Below the pieces are notes generated by a model. It made no database searches and was not told the origin of the DNA. It saw only the letters and a program-made list of their open reading frames with translations. Shown one piece after another: positions 22,405 to 33,565 of a stretch of 64,000 nt of DNA. Both the position numbers and the translations under genes were made by a program. The DNA comes from Xenoacremonium recifei (Eukaryota; Ascomycota; Sordariomycetes; Hypocreales; Nectriaceae). The first letter of the stretch is position 1; the number at the start of each line of letters is the position of its first letter. The DNA lies in NCBI GenBank assembly GCA_012184525.1, contig WOFQ01000009.1:124001-188000 (forward strand), read 5' to 3'.

Positions 22405-23392
22405 CTATTTCCTTGTATGGACATTGTCGCTTCTTGCACTCTCAATGAACCCAGAGACAAGTTCGATCAATAGCGAAACTAGGCCAAGTCGGCCGCCTCT
22501 AAAGTCCCCTCTCTGGGCTCGGTGTGCAACCCTGTGATACTGGTTCGGCTCCGAAAGAGGCACACCAGCATTCTCTTCATCTCGAGGTGGTGTAGGCACT
22601 GATTCTAATCGAAACCCAGTGTAAATGTAGATTGCCGTTACGATCGCCTCCTCTATATCGGCCAGGAAGAGGTGAAGCAATCTTGACCCGGTCTCGGAAA
22701 CCAGCACCGACCCTGGCTTATGGCTGCCAAAGCATTCGGCCACAGAGTACATGATGACAATGACAAGTAGCGGTAGAGACCATGCTAGTGCTTTTATGAG
22801 CGCCTCTTCGGATCGTCCTGTTCTTCTCTGCATGATAACGGCCACCAAGATGAGGAAGCTCAGGACGATGACAATGACGGCAAAAATAATAATGCCCGCC
22901 TTCAACGTGCCTTGGTTGAATATGTCCGCCGCGTTATTAGAGCTCGTAGCGCCCACAATGCAGAGGATGAGAGCCACAGTAGCCGGTATTTGAATGAGCC
23001 TCACGGCATATAGTGTGAAGATCATATTGTACGGAGTTTTGAGAAGGGTATTGTACCTAGATTGATGTTAGTGCTAAGCGCGAGCATGAGTGGGAGTTCT
23101 CGACTTACACTCGCGACACGAACCCGAGCGACGCAAGGAGCAGCGGCGAAAGGCCTATGCTCTGCGTAATACTCGCAATAGTTTCAGCTGTCCCATCGGA
23201 ACCCTCACTGATGGTTGCTAGCTGTGCGCTGGAGCTGACGATGCGAAGCACACAGAAAATAGCGAGGAAAATCCAGCCAGAGGACCTTCCTAACCCATGT
23301 CTAAAAGATACGTAGAGGCTGAAAGGAAGGGCGATGATGTACACGACTAGGAGCACGACGGCAATCCCATCCGCCAAGTCGAACGAAGCCAT
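22405..23392 (-). CDS. Seven-helix membrane protein of the fungal DUF7702 type
   Basis: Two exons on the minus strand (23392-23109 and 23056-22405) with a 52-nt intron (donor GTAAGT, branch CACTAAC) give 311 residues. The start is the first ATG (MASFDLADG). A near-upstream in-frame TTG is not used. Seven hydrophobic helices are visible, at roughly 8-30, 38-60, 70-92, 105-128, 140-162, 174-194 and 222-240. Charged loops separate them, and the cytosolic tail is rich in Arg, Glu and Pro. The helix pattern and segments such as SSGWIFLAIFCVLRIV match the fungal DUF7702 membrane family as I recall it. This is a relative of RTA1/PTH11-like 7TM proteins. The function is unknown, and there is no obvious enzyme motif. 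Confidence 0.75.
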
Positions 23393-23545
23393 TGTGGTCG
23401 AGAAAAGAAATTTGACTGAGGCGTTAAGATGCCTAGAAAACAAGAGTATTAAATCGGATAATAATAAGTCGGATCAGAGGAAGAAGAAACAGAGAGAACT
23501 ATTGTAGAGGAAAACATTCAACATTTTGATGGGCGAATTTCTTGG

Positions 23546-23553
23546 CTTATATA
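23546..23553 (-). promoter_or_regulatory. TATA box for the 7TM membrane protein gene
   Basis: TATATAAG on the minus strand lies about 155 bp upstream of the ATG at 23392, a plausible core promoter position in a fungus. Confidence 0.5.
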
Positions 23554-23730
23554 CCGGCCGGATGCTAGGGAAGTTCTCGCCCTCAGATAACATACCATCG
23601 ACTCTGCTGGCCATTCACCGGTAACGCCGGTCAACTTTGGCAAATGAGACGAAGCCCATTGACAAATACGCGCGCCTTGCAATCTGCCCGTTGACTCAAA
23701 AGCCTACACTGGAAATTTGATCGTAGGGCT

Positions 23731-24087
23731 GAGCAAGGCTTGCGTCTCTCGTCGAAGAGATTTCCCAAATAGGCAAGGAGTCTCGCCGTGCGCGAGCTCA
23801 ACATCTCAGTCTGCGACTACAAAAGTTGCTTGAAAAATGGAAATCAGGCACCAAAGGAGCAGCAAGGATATATCGGCACGAACTCAGCCGTCTTTCTCGG
23901 TCTGGCCGATGATGCACGCTGGTCTGGCGGCAACATCTGGATCACGACGGTGGTGTTCAACACCAAGAACCTTTAGGCTATCGAAGCGCTGGAAGATCAC
24001 CGCTAGCGTGTCTTGGAAGAACTGGAGGCCTGGGTCTACAATTCTGTGACGATTGTTCCAAGACACGCGTTGGGGAGCAATCACTGA
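23731..24087 (+). pseudogene. Possible gene relic interrupted by three in-frame TAG codons
   Basis: One continuous plus-strand frame reads like real protein (for example NSAVFLGLADDARWSGGNIW and, later, VLEELEAWVYNSVTIVPRH). It is broken by TAG at 23770-23772, 23974-23976 and 24004-24006, and ends with TGA at 24085-24087. No ATG starts it. The three stops are all TAG, which C-to-T change of a CAG glutamine codon would produce, as in repeat-induced point mutation. I do not recognise the protein, and chance cannot be excluded. Confidence 0.3.
24006..24068. repeat. 13-bp perfect inverted repeat
   Basis: GCGTGTCTTGGAA at 24006-24018 is matched by its exact reverse complement TTCCAAGACACGC at 24056-24068, leaving a 37-bp spacer. 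It lies inside the possible gene relic. No target-site duplication is seen. Confidence 0.55.
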
Positions 24088-24304
24088 CGAAATACTCCTG
24101 AAGACCAGCTTCTTGATTTTTATTTCATTTTTTATTCGCGAGAAAAAATCCACCAGCATCCCGAAATAAGCTGGAACACCTCGAATCCTGCTGCACAGTC
24201 ATTTCTGACAACAATGTAAGGCAGTCTTGGTACAAATGAACTCTCCTAGTACTGAATTGCTCCTAATGAAACACTTTTGGTGGATTGCTGATGCCTTCAA
24301 AAAA

Positions 24305-25250
24305 TTACAGCTGAGCAGCCTTTACAGTTGCAGCTTGAGTCTTGAAGTAATCGAAACTCGGTAGTTTACCCGCGCGTACGTTCATTTGCAACGACTGATG
24401 AAGGAGGCGGGGATCCTTGAGGGCAGAATCACGGTCGGTGCGCCATTGTGTGAACTCTTCAAGGGACACGCCCTCCTTCAGATGCTTGTTGCGCGCCTTT
24501 TGATCCCCAACAGTCGTCCATGCTAGAGGAGATGTGCGGCCCTGGGCTTCGCCGGGGGGGTAGTCGTGACCAGTCCAGATTCTTGTAGTTTCAGGGAGGC
24601 TTAGCAGGCGTCGCGCTGAATTATAGAGGCTCGATGCGCTACCGCCCGGGAAGTCACAGCGGGCGGAACCGACGTCGTGGTTGAAGAGAGAGTCGCCGCA
24701 GAAGACATTGGCTAGTGAGGACCATTTGTCAGCTTCGTCAATTCACAGAACATTAACAATACGTACCTCCGATTACATATCCCAAATGATCAGGAGTATG
24801 ACCAGGGAGATGCATTGCTTTCCCTTCTAGTTCGCCTATTTTGAAGACTTCGTCATCGTCCAGGAGTACGTCGAATGCATCTTTGAACTCGGTTTCGGCA
24901 ACCCCATAGTTGGCACCAACAAATGTCTGGACCTGGTTCACCCTCTTCCCAATGCAGACTTCAGGCCGGAGATTCTGCGATTCGAGTAATTTTTTCTGCA
25001 GGTAGTTGGCGGAGGTGATGTGATCTGCGTGAACGTGGGTTTCGAGTAGACGGACAATTCGATACCCTTGGTCTTTTACCAAAGCGAGGAGTGCATCGGC
25101 AGTCTCTGTTGATACGTGGTTCTTCTTATCATCAAAGTCCAACACGGGATCAATGATGACGGCGTCCTTCGAGATTGGATCAGCGACGACATATTGCCAT
25201 GTGCCCGTGGTTGGCTCAAAAATTTCGTGGATGATCGGCTCCAATGCCAT
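24305..25250 (-). CDS. Metallo-beta-lactamase-fold hydrolase, persulfide dioxygenase (Blh/ETHE1)-like
   Basis: Two exons on the minus strand (25250-24767 and 24711-24305; intron 55 nt) give 296 residues. The metal-binding motif HxHxDH is seen as THVHADH at 71-77. A further metal-binding His lies in HLPGHTPDH, the bridging Asp region in GDSLFNHDVGSARCDFPGG, and the last His in TGHDYPP. The SARCDFPGG stretch is characteristic of persulfide dioxygenases and the related bacterial Blh proteins, and not of glyoxalase II. These oxidise glutathione persulfide to sulfite with mononuclear iron. No clear mitochondrial presequence is seen (MALEPIIHEIFEP), so localisation is uncertain. A TATATAAG box and repeated TCCCCGR elements lie upstream. 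Sulfide detoxification is the likely role, by family. Confidence 0.85.
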
Positions 25251-25332
25251 TGTGATAATTCTGCAATGAGTTGATGATTCTGGTGATGATTACTTGAGTT
25301 GAACTTGAGAACTAACTTTGCTATTAAGCATA

Positions 25333-25340
25333 CTTATATA
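25333..25340 (-). promoter_or_regulatory. TATA box for the persulfide-dioxygenase-like gene
   Basis: TATATAAG on the minus strand, about 83 bp upstream of the ATG at 25250. Confidence 0.5.
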
Positions 25341-25400
25341 GATAGCTATGCCCAGCTCTTACAAATGTGGTGTTTCGCCTTCCGGAGATGAATACGTGAG

Positions 25401-25530
25401 GTCCCCGACTCACTAGGTGGTGTTTAGAGAGGTGCCCGATTGAGACGCGGAGAACTAGCGGGCATTAGTCCCCGGAACCCCAACTCGGAGGCGTTATGGA
25501 GGTCCCCGAGGGCTGGACACTTTTCGGGGA
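25401..25530. promoter_or_regulatory. Cluster of TCCCCGR elements upstream of the persulfide-dioxygenase-like gene
   Basis: TCCCCGA (from 25402), TCCCCGG (25469-25475), TCCCCGA (25503-25509) and the reverse-strand copy TCGGGGA (25524-25530) fall within 130 bp. They lie 150-280 bp before the minus-strand start at 25250. The spacing and repetition suggest a transcription-factor binding array. No known factor is assigned. Confidence 0.4.
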
Positions 25531-25666
25531 GTTCTCATAGGATTGGCTTAGACTCAAACTATTATTAAGACGTGACGCATTTCCTTGATGTTCCCTGCAA
25601 GAGGATGCTAGGCATGCATTGTTGCAAGAGATTAGAATTGATTACGAAGCATATCTACATACTATC

Positions 25667-27652
25667 TTAGACCCGCGACTCTTCTTTGTCGCTCGACTTC
25701 TCGTTTTGCAGCTTCTTTGCAACATTCCATCCCAAATAATCCTCCATGTTTGGCACTAGAAATGAGGTGGCCAAGAGAATGAAAGAGAACGGGATCGTCG
25801 TGTAAAAGACGATTTTGAATGAAGCAACATAGGCGCTCTTCATCGCCTCACCAACAGCCGCGATGATGCTGTCGTTAATGCCCGGTACAGTTGAGTAGTC
25901 CCCAGTAGACACGACTGCCAGGAGAGCTTCCAAGGAAGACTGTGGCAAGCCGGCCTGGAGAGCTGCAGCGCCAACCTTTGCTGGAATCTTCTTGGCCAAC
26001 TCGTTGTTCAACACCGAAGAATAGAGGGCTTCTGCCACTGCACCACCCAATCCACGGATACAGCCAAGAACACCGGTGGCGAGGCCAATGTCCTGCGGCT
26101 CCCAAATGAGGGTAACTCCGGGGAAAGAGATGTTATCGACGAAACCAATGGCCACACAGGCGACGGTACCAAGAGCGATAGTTGCAGCCCAACGATCCTC
26201 CGAGATGGTAGTAAGGGAGGTGATGAATGCAAAGGATATCGCTGAGGCAATGACACACTGCCATTTCACCTTGGGTACGAAACTAATAGCAAGGCCACCG
26301 AAAATCTGTCCAAGCAAGACGCCGCCACCAACGACGGAGCTTTGCCAGCCAATGTCGTTAGAGTTCGAGGTGTACACTTCACCGATAATCGTGGGCCAGA
26401 GGACTGTAAGCGAGTAGTAGACCATAGCTCCCACTGTAGCAATGCTAACAATGGCAACAAAGCCAATCTTCTTGAACATTCGTGGAGGCATCAGGGGGAC
26501 AGTCTTGCAGAAGTAACCCTCTATTGAGAAGCGTCAGTTATGATTCAAAGATGATGTGTGGGGAGCTCCATACCGTAGATAATAAAAGCCGCAATTGTTA
26601 CAACGCCCGAAAGCAGTGTGCCGAGAGTGTGAGCGCTCTTCCAAGGGTATTGTGATCCGCCCCATGAAAGACCAATGATGAACAGCACCCAGCCGCCGAC
26701 GTAAAGGAAGATGCCGACAAAGTCAAGGTCCTTGGTCATCTGCCATTTCGTCTTGCCGTGCACGTGGAGTTGGTTGTAAGCCGGAGGGTGGTAGAAGAAC
26801 CAATAGAGAACCAAAGACAGAGCCCCGAGAATGTCTCCCATAAAGTAACTCCATCGCCACTTTGAAGCGGTGTGCTCGAACAGCGACCTAGCGATGATGG
26901 GCCCAAAGACCGCAAACGGGAGAGAGGAGATAAAGACCAATGTGACAATCGGGCCTCGATACTTGTTGGGGACCAGTTCACCGAGGATGATGCCGAAGGA
27001 AAGTTGGCCAGCAGCCGCGATGCCGTTGCAGACATTGGCAGCAATGAGGGTTTCCACAGTCTGGGCGCATGAACCGATGATACATCCAACAAGGCCGAGC
27101 ACTGTACATCCGAGAACCATATATTTCCGACCGTAGATATCAGAGAGTCGACCGAAGAGAAGAAAACCGATGGAGCTACCCATCGTCCACATTGTTGCCA
27201 CCCAGGTGATGTTAGGGGACGGACCGATATCCGCATCAATGAGACCTCTATGATCCGGTAGTTAGCTTCAATTCGACTTTGGCAAGCATGGACTAGGAGA
27301 CTGACAGAGTATTTGCTGGCAAAACCCATCCGAGATAAGCACAGATGCTGCCAAAGCATTGAGCCTGTTCCGGACATTGTCAGTCACGAGCATGCCAAGA
27401 TAGCTCATCAATGATGAAACATACAATGACGGTGCCAACGAATTGTGGGCTGCGGAAATATCCCTTGGGCATCTCTTCATAGTCGCCGCCAACAGCCTTG
27501 GCATCGATATAGTCGATGGTTCCATCGGCGTGGACAACCTTGGCAACGTCTTGTTCGAGCCCAAGCTTATCCATTCCGGTGCCATCTTGCGTCTCAACGT
27601 GCATAGCCCGAGAGTCCTTGCCCTCAGGGCCAGATTCCAGGGGAGCGGACAT
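25667..27652 (-). CDS. MFS efflux pump of the fungal trichothecene-efflux (TRI12) type
   Basis: Four exons on the minus strand: 27652-27425, 27364-27306, 27247-26574 and 26520-25667. Introns are 53-60 nt, and the product is 604 residues. The second exon is only 59 nt. After a hydrophilic N-terminus of about 75 residues there are about 14 hydrophobic segments. Family-typical stretches include WVLPANTLGLIDADIGPSP, the MFS motif GRLSDIYGRK, ELVPNKYRGP, and FYHPPAYNQLHVHGKTKWQ between halves. TRI12-family members export toxins, or are related to siderophore transporters. Which of these applies here cannot be decided. It lies tandem and upstream of the persulfide-dioxygenase-like gene on the same strand, with 416 bp between them. 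No toxin biosynthesis gene is nearby. Confidence 0.88.
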
Positions 27653-28927
27653 GGTCGTTCAGCTGAGGGTGACGAGGAGATTGAAGATCAGACGAGAGAC
27701 AATCACAAAGACGGTGGGCGATCCTTTCAAATATAGAGTGTCGAGGTGGCTAGGATGATCGTATCCGTGCCTGGGTTGGTCTGGATGCGCCTGTATGAAC
27801 CCTGGGGTCGGTTCTGGAGAAGTCCGGGGTAGACGCAGTCAAGGGGTTAGCTCACATGACAGTCCTGGCTTGCAATGGCTCCTAGTGCCTCACGATAGGC
27901 GTCATCCTTCCCATTTGATACTTCGTCCTAATAACAGTTGCTTCTGCCATATACGATAAACAATGCTTCAAAACCACCGTATTACAATGCATACAATTGA
28001 GCTCTTTCATGACACGCATCAATCACTTTGTCTGCCGTTCACAGGGAAAACATAATGGATAGCAAGAGAAGACTTGGGGCATAACTTCCCCATGGGGTGA
28101 GCTATTGATGAGCTTACCCGAGCCCGGAAAACGTGTCCCGCCCAAACCACACCAACGTAGTCTATAGGAATACGGAGTACTCCGCACAACACATACGGGA
28201 CTGACAGCCCCCAATTTCAGCACTGCTGAAGAGGCGCTCTACCAGTTGAACGCAGTCCAGACCGCTCTATGGGAAATTTATAAGGAAATTTTCTTACAGC
28301 AATCCTGGGAATGAGTTGGCAGCATAACGAGAACGAGGAACATATATAGAACTAGAATCGGAGGCCTTGGTTCCAGCTCCTCTACAATCAAGACCTATGA
28401 ACTTTGAGCTTTATTGAGCGCTACTGCGATGCAACTCCGACCGTTGCAATGGAAGGAGATCTCGTCGTAATGCACGAGGGCGAAAGATTCCAAAGGTCCA
28501 GACCCTGAGATGGATCAAGACTTGTCATCCCCCCAAAAGCTCAATGCTACCCCGCATGAACTGTTTCCCGGCTCTGCCGAGAGATGAGGCTAGCGGGAGG
28601 AATATCCTCGTGGCAAGCCGACACGTTTTGCGAGCTTGGCAGGGTCCGGCTGATGCATGATTCAGAAAACTACGCTACGGAGTTGAGCCTGAGCCGTGAT
28701 CGCCCTGTTCGCATCACAGATCATGTGAAGCTGAGAGTTGGAAGTTCACTAGTTTTCTAGAGCTCATGCTTTAGAGTACCTTTATTTTGAAGGAAGAAGA
28801 CTGGATATATTTAACCAGCCAAAAACTTTGGTCTCAGTCTCGGAGGACTGATCGTCGAGATGAATGCATCCCTAATTCTATTTTCCCTTCTCTACTGAAA
28901 ATTCAAGTTCTTTTCCCAGCCCCATTC
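27653..28927. other. Intergenic between MFS promoter and GH3 3' end
   Basis: About 1.3 kb without a supported gene. It contains the palindrome CGGAGTACTCCG at 28173-28184, part of the dispersed TACGGAGTA motif. A tRNA-like but degenerate stretch on the minus strand (about 28190-28260) lacks a proper T-arm. Confidence 0.35.
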
Positions 28928-31480
28928 CTACTGGGTAACCATGAAATCACGTCCCATCCATATCGTCTCATTTAGCCGTATTTCACGGCTGGATGCCCCG
29001 ACGAGAACATCGTAAGCACCCTCCTGTATAATCCATTCTTGTCGCACCGTATCCCAAACGCTGAAGTCCCGGTTCGTCAAGTTGAACTCAACCGTACCTG
29101 TCTCACCTGGCTGAAGCAAGATCTTGTCGAAGCCACGAAGTTGTCGCAAGGGGGCGTTGGGGATCGCCAAGTAAAGCTGTGCGATCTCTTGACCTGCAAC
29201 GTCTCCTGCATTTCTGATACTTGCTGTCACCGTGGCTGCAAGGCACCAAAGGTTTGTTTCTTCGTTCGCGAGACCACGTTGGGAAGCGTGCTTAACACTC
29301 AGCAACGAGTAGACGAAAGTCGTATAGCTCAGACCAAATCCAAACTCGTACCGAGGCGTGATATTCTTCGCATCGAAGTGGCGATAATCAACGTAGACTC
29401 CTTCGGTATAGTCACATTGAGGATCCGGATCACCCGGAGTTGCCTTGCACGGCTCATACACCGGATAATCACTTTCGTTCTTCGCCAACGTGTACGGAAG
29501 CTTACCCGAGAAACCAGCTTCTCCATAGAGTAACTTCACGAGCGATGGACCGCTGTCCTGGCCTGGTAGGTGGGCAATCACGACGGCTGTGACATTGGGA
29601 TGCTCGATCCACTGGTCCACTAGTCGAATACCAGCAGCGTGTACGATGACGATGGTGTTGCGGCATTTTGCGGCGACGTTGAGGATAAGGCCGTCGCTAT
29701 AATCGTCGTGGAGACCGTCCCTGTCCCATCCTTCAGTGGCCATTGCGTTGATGAAGACAAGGCATGCGTCGCTGGCGGCATTCACATCCGGATCAAATGA
29801 GTCGAGATCCCAGTTGATCCACGTGCCATCGAGAGCGGCTCTTTGTTGGAGTGTGCTTAGAGGCTGCTTATTGTTAGCCATGACAGCTTAGTGAGACCCG
29901 AAATACTTGCATCTAGGATATAAGGTGGTGCATTGGCACCTGCTCGGCCGCCAGTCACTATGGTACCACCCCGAGCTGCTTGATCAAAATGTTCCTCGGT
30001 CCCTAATGCCGCTTGAGCCATCTCCGGTGATGACATATAGCCGAGTTGAAAAAGAACGTCTGTGTTCTTTGTGTAGGGAATTGTTGCATCGTAACCGAAG
30101 ACAGACAGCATACTCGTCTTCTGTGACAGTGGCAAGGCGTTCTTAGTGTTTTTCACCAACACGTGGCCCGCAATCGCGCCGTCAAAGATGCTGGGCTTTG
30201 ACTCAGGACTTCTTGCATCCACGAGTGTATGTGGCTCCGTCAAGTTCTTCATGCCAATGCCTGGCTCTGGAAAGTTTTTGTCTTGGCCGACGAGATACCA
30301 TGCAGCAATTATTCTGGCTAGGGTGAGCAGGATGCTTGTACAGGGGACAACTGCTTACCTCGTTGCCATATCAGTCAGTCGTTCCTCAGGCACACTACCA
30401 TTACGGACCGCCGTTGTGAGGTTCTCTCCCCATTGGCCTATCGGCATAACCATGTCTAGTCCAGCATTTGCGCTCTGTAGATTGTGTATGGCATTCCAGT
30501 CTAGCACAACAAAGCCTTCGAACCCGAGCTCCGTCTTGAGCAAGTCGTTCATAAGCCTGCTATTCTCGCACGCGTACGAGCCGTTGACACGGTTGTATGC
30601 GCACATGACCGAGGCTGCACCTGCCTTGACGCCGTCCATGAAAGGCCAAAGATACAGCTCGTGGAGGGTTTTGTCATCGATGTTGGAAGATTCTGCTTCG
30701 ATGCCGAAGTATGGTCGTCGGAGAGACTCTTGTTCGTTTCCAATCAGATGCTGTTCAAGTTAGAACGGCTGCACAAATGAAGATGCATAGGCTAATACCT
30801 TAAGACTTGCGATCACACCGGCATCTTGGAATCCCTTGATAGTTTCGGCATTCAACTGACCAGAAAGATAGGGATCAACTGAAAAGGCCTCCCAGTTTCG
30901 ACCGCCCAGGGGTGTCCGTCCTAGCGGACCTGCATTCGGACCAAGTGGGACGTTGACTGCATGTAACCCAAGTTAGCGGGCCTGGATGATGATAAAGAGG
31001 GCTGAGTTGGGAGCATCAACAGACCTCCTTTGGCTTTGAATTCTTGACCCATGTAGAAACCACGCTGGTACGTCAACTTCTTGTCCCAGCTGGCGCCAGC
31101 ATGAATGCCTGAAGGGTACGAGTTCACAAGATCGGTCGCCCTGACGCCGTTGGCCGCGTCGTGGAGGCACATGCCAGGCCAGTTGAGTCGAGGCACACTT
31201 CCAGTGTTACCGGCGCACACATTGTCTGTTTGAAATCCTCCGGTGATGTTCACCTTCTCCTCAAGCGTCATTCGAGCTACGAGAGCTCGGGCGCTTGCGT
31301 AGGCATCAGCCCAGATGCCCTGTCCCTTGCCAACTGCTTTTCGGGAGTTAGGTTTATTTTACAATAAAAAATTAGGGGAAACAGACGGGACAAGTTGATT
31401 TGCTCTGGTTGTGATGCAGCTGACCCGCGAGATAGAAGAAGGCCAGGTAGAATTACGGCCTGGACGAGAGGTAACTTCAT
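28928..31480 (-). CDS. Secreted glycoside hydrolase family 3 beta-glucosidase
   Basis: Six exons on the minus strand: 31480-31387, 31333-31025, 30956-30799, 30750-30359, 30313-29911 and 29863-28928. They give 763 residues. The signal peptide is MKLPLVQAVILPGLLLSRGSA. The GH3 N-terminal (alpha/beta)8 domain contains GVNVPLGPNAGPLGRTPLGG and GNEQE. The nucleophile Asp (about residue 271) is in GFVVLDWNA, where most relatives have S-D-W. The alpha/beta sandwich domain holds the VLVKN and LPGQDSG stretches. A C-terminal fibronectin III-like domain follows (YEFGFGLSYTTF, AGQEIAQLYL). The enzyme should cleave terminal beta-glucosides, such as cello-oligosaccharides or plant glucosides, outside the cell. 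The intron at 29864-29910 uses a GC donor (GCAAGT). With it the protein reads ILDPLSTLQQRA, as expected for the family. Confidence 0.92.
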
Positions 31481-33565
31481 GGCGGTGAGGATGGCGTGTC
31501 ACCGCCAGGCCCGAACGGTGAGAGCACGGTCTTTCTCAAAATGGCTAACCTCCAAAACAGGAGAAAAGGTCAAAATTTATCCCGTTACGTAGAATGAACA
31601 CTGAATGTTAGAGATGAGAAGAAGGAAGTTATCGATCTTATCGTCCGTGGAATGATCGGACGTTTAGCAGCAAGAGGGAAGGTGAATGTCTGAATAGGGG
31701 AAGTTGCGGGGCGGAACTGCTCCCCGGCCATTCCAAGAAACTCTGCTTAGTAGAATATGCAGGTATCGGGTTGCCGCAGTGCCGTCAAACATTGGTGTCA
31801 CTCGTCGGGCTTCCAAAGAGAAGTCAGGATTGCCAAAGGACTCATTCTCGGCGAGTTAGACTCATGCAAGCCGCTCGGAAACAAAGAATTGTGCTACCCG
31901 GGCCGGGAAGCACGCCAACCAAACGCGACCACGTCCGACAGCATCGGGATCCTGCAGGTGATTCGTCGGCCAAATATTAGGCTGCAATGCATTTCGTAGG
32001 GACCCAAACACAAAATGCAAAGGCCAACGGTTGCCTTGCCACTGTGAGATGGTTGTATGACCAGCTGCGGGAGGCTTCTTGTTTGGGGCAGCAAAGTATC
32101 ATGGTGCGATTGGAGAGCTAAGGATCTCAAAGTCGATCGCTCAGGCTTCGCGGAGGGTTGGTTTGGCTAAACTTGGGCATTCGACTGTTATTTCGATGAG
32201 ATAATAATAATGTGGTATATCTTCATACTCCTTCAATTGCCGAGCTAGATACAACAAGGAAAAGTTCTTCGGAGAGGAAAAACATTACTTGTCCTATGTT
32301 CTCTAGGGTAATTTCCCCTCAATCGTTTGGCCTGAGTAGAGAAGCTTGGAACGCTAGTGTCGCTTCTGCAAAATGTATAGGAAGATCCATGGAATTCGCA
32401 GTTCTGGGCGGCTCTAAGACAAGATCGGCTAGGGACGGAATTTGTTGAGATTGAGCGGTGAAAGAGATCTACGAAGTCGCAATGGTTAAGGAAACCCTCA
32501 GTGGAAACTTGCCCAAGATAAAGAACCTTTCCCGGGCGCAAGCCGCCAAAAAGAACCTCCGCCTTCTGAGTAGTGGAAAGGGTGCTTTGCAGGGGAGAAA
32601 GTACCACAGAAACACGATTCATTCAATGAAAGGTTCTGTTAATAATAGAAATAGATCAGGCGCGGAACCTCTCCCGTATCCCCCAATCTCCATAATTTGA
32701 GATTTCACAGTCTCAATGCAACCGTAGACACGAAAGGAGCACGGGAATCCTCCCGAAACACGATAAGTGCCAGCCGAGATCCGCATGAAAGGCGAACGCC
32801 GATCTACAGAGTAGGAAGCTGCCAACACCCTGGTCAATAGCCGCCTCACACAAGCAAAACAACAGCAGCGCATGAAACGGCATGGGAGGAGGCCACGTTT
32901 TGAAGACGACAGCCATTATTGTTGGGGGCTGCGACACTAACGCAGGACCCTTCCCTCGCGTTCCAGCGTTCTAGAGTCGCTTCTGACTAGGACGTTGAGG
33001 CTAGAGAAAGCTAGCGCTCGCCAGATTTCCTGGTCCCTGGATTTGCTCCCTAGTGCCTCAGAGCTCAGATTCAGGGTCCAATGCCACCTGCAAATTTTCG
33101 TATCCGTCCGAGAGACTTCTGAGGCTCCAGGAGGCTCAATTAGGCGTAAATAGTCTCTTATGAACCGTAGAACACTCGATGGTACCCCTATATAGGCTAT
33201 TTCGCTTCGAGCACCCCCACTGGCGGCCTCCCAGCTTCATCAACCATCCCTCAAACCTAATCCACAGATCTGCTTAATCTTAGCGTTAAGAATGTCAGGG
33301 ACGCCCCTATTTCGAGATTGCGAGGGAATAGCGGAGCCGGAGACCAGCAGTTTGACCGAATTAGGGCAAGTTGATATCCAATGCTCGCTAACCAAGCGTC
33401 CTGGCCATGGCGAGGAAAATTTTCTCCCCCTCTCAAGTACCTTGAGTCGTCTGGCAACAAGTCCTCAAAGATAGTTCTGTCCAGTTCTAGTCAAGTTTCG
33501 TCGACTGCAGAGCTGTGTTCTGAGTCCAACTACCAGACCGACATACAACTCAAATCATCGTCATC
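31481..33565. other. Divergent intergenic region between GH3 and desaturase
   Basis: About 2.1 kb holding both promoters. CCTATATAGG at 33187-33196 resembles a TATA element, but it is about 370 bp from the desaturase ATG. Overlapping short frames on both strands have no motif. No gene is supported. Confidence 0.35.

Noticed and set aside
28190..28260. tRNA-like sequence on the minus strand (TTCAACTGGTAGAGCG D-arm and near-matching GGACTG/CAGTCC ends)
   Set aside because: No T-arm with TTCRA is present. The anticodon region is instead a perfect self-complementary TTCAGCA-TGCTGAA, so it is not a functional tRNA.
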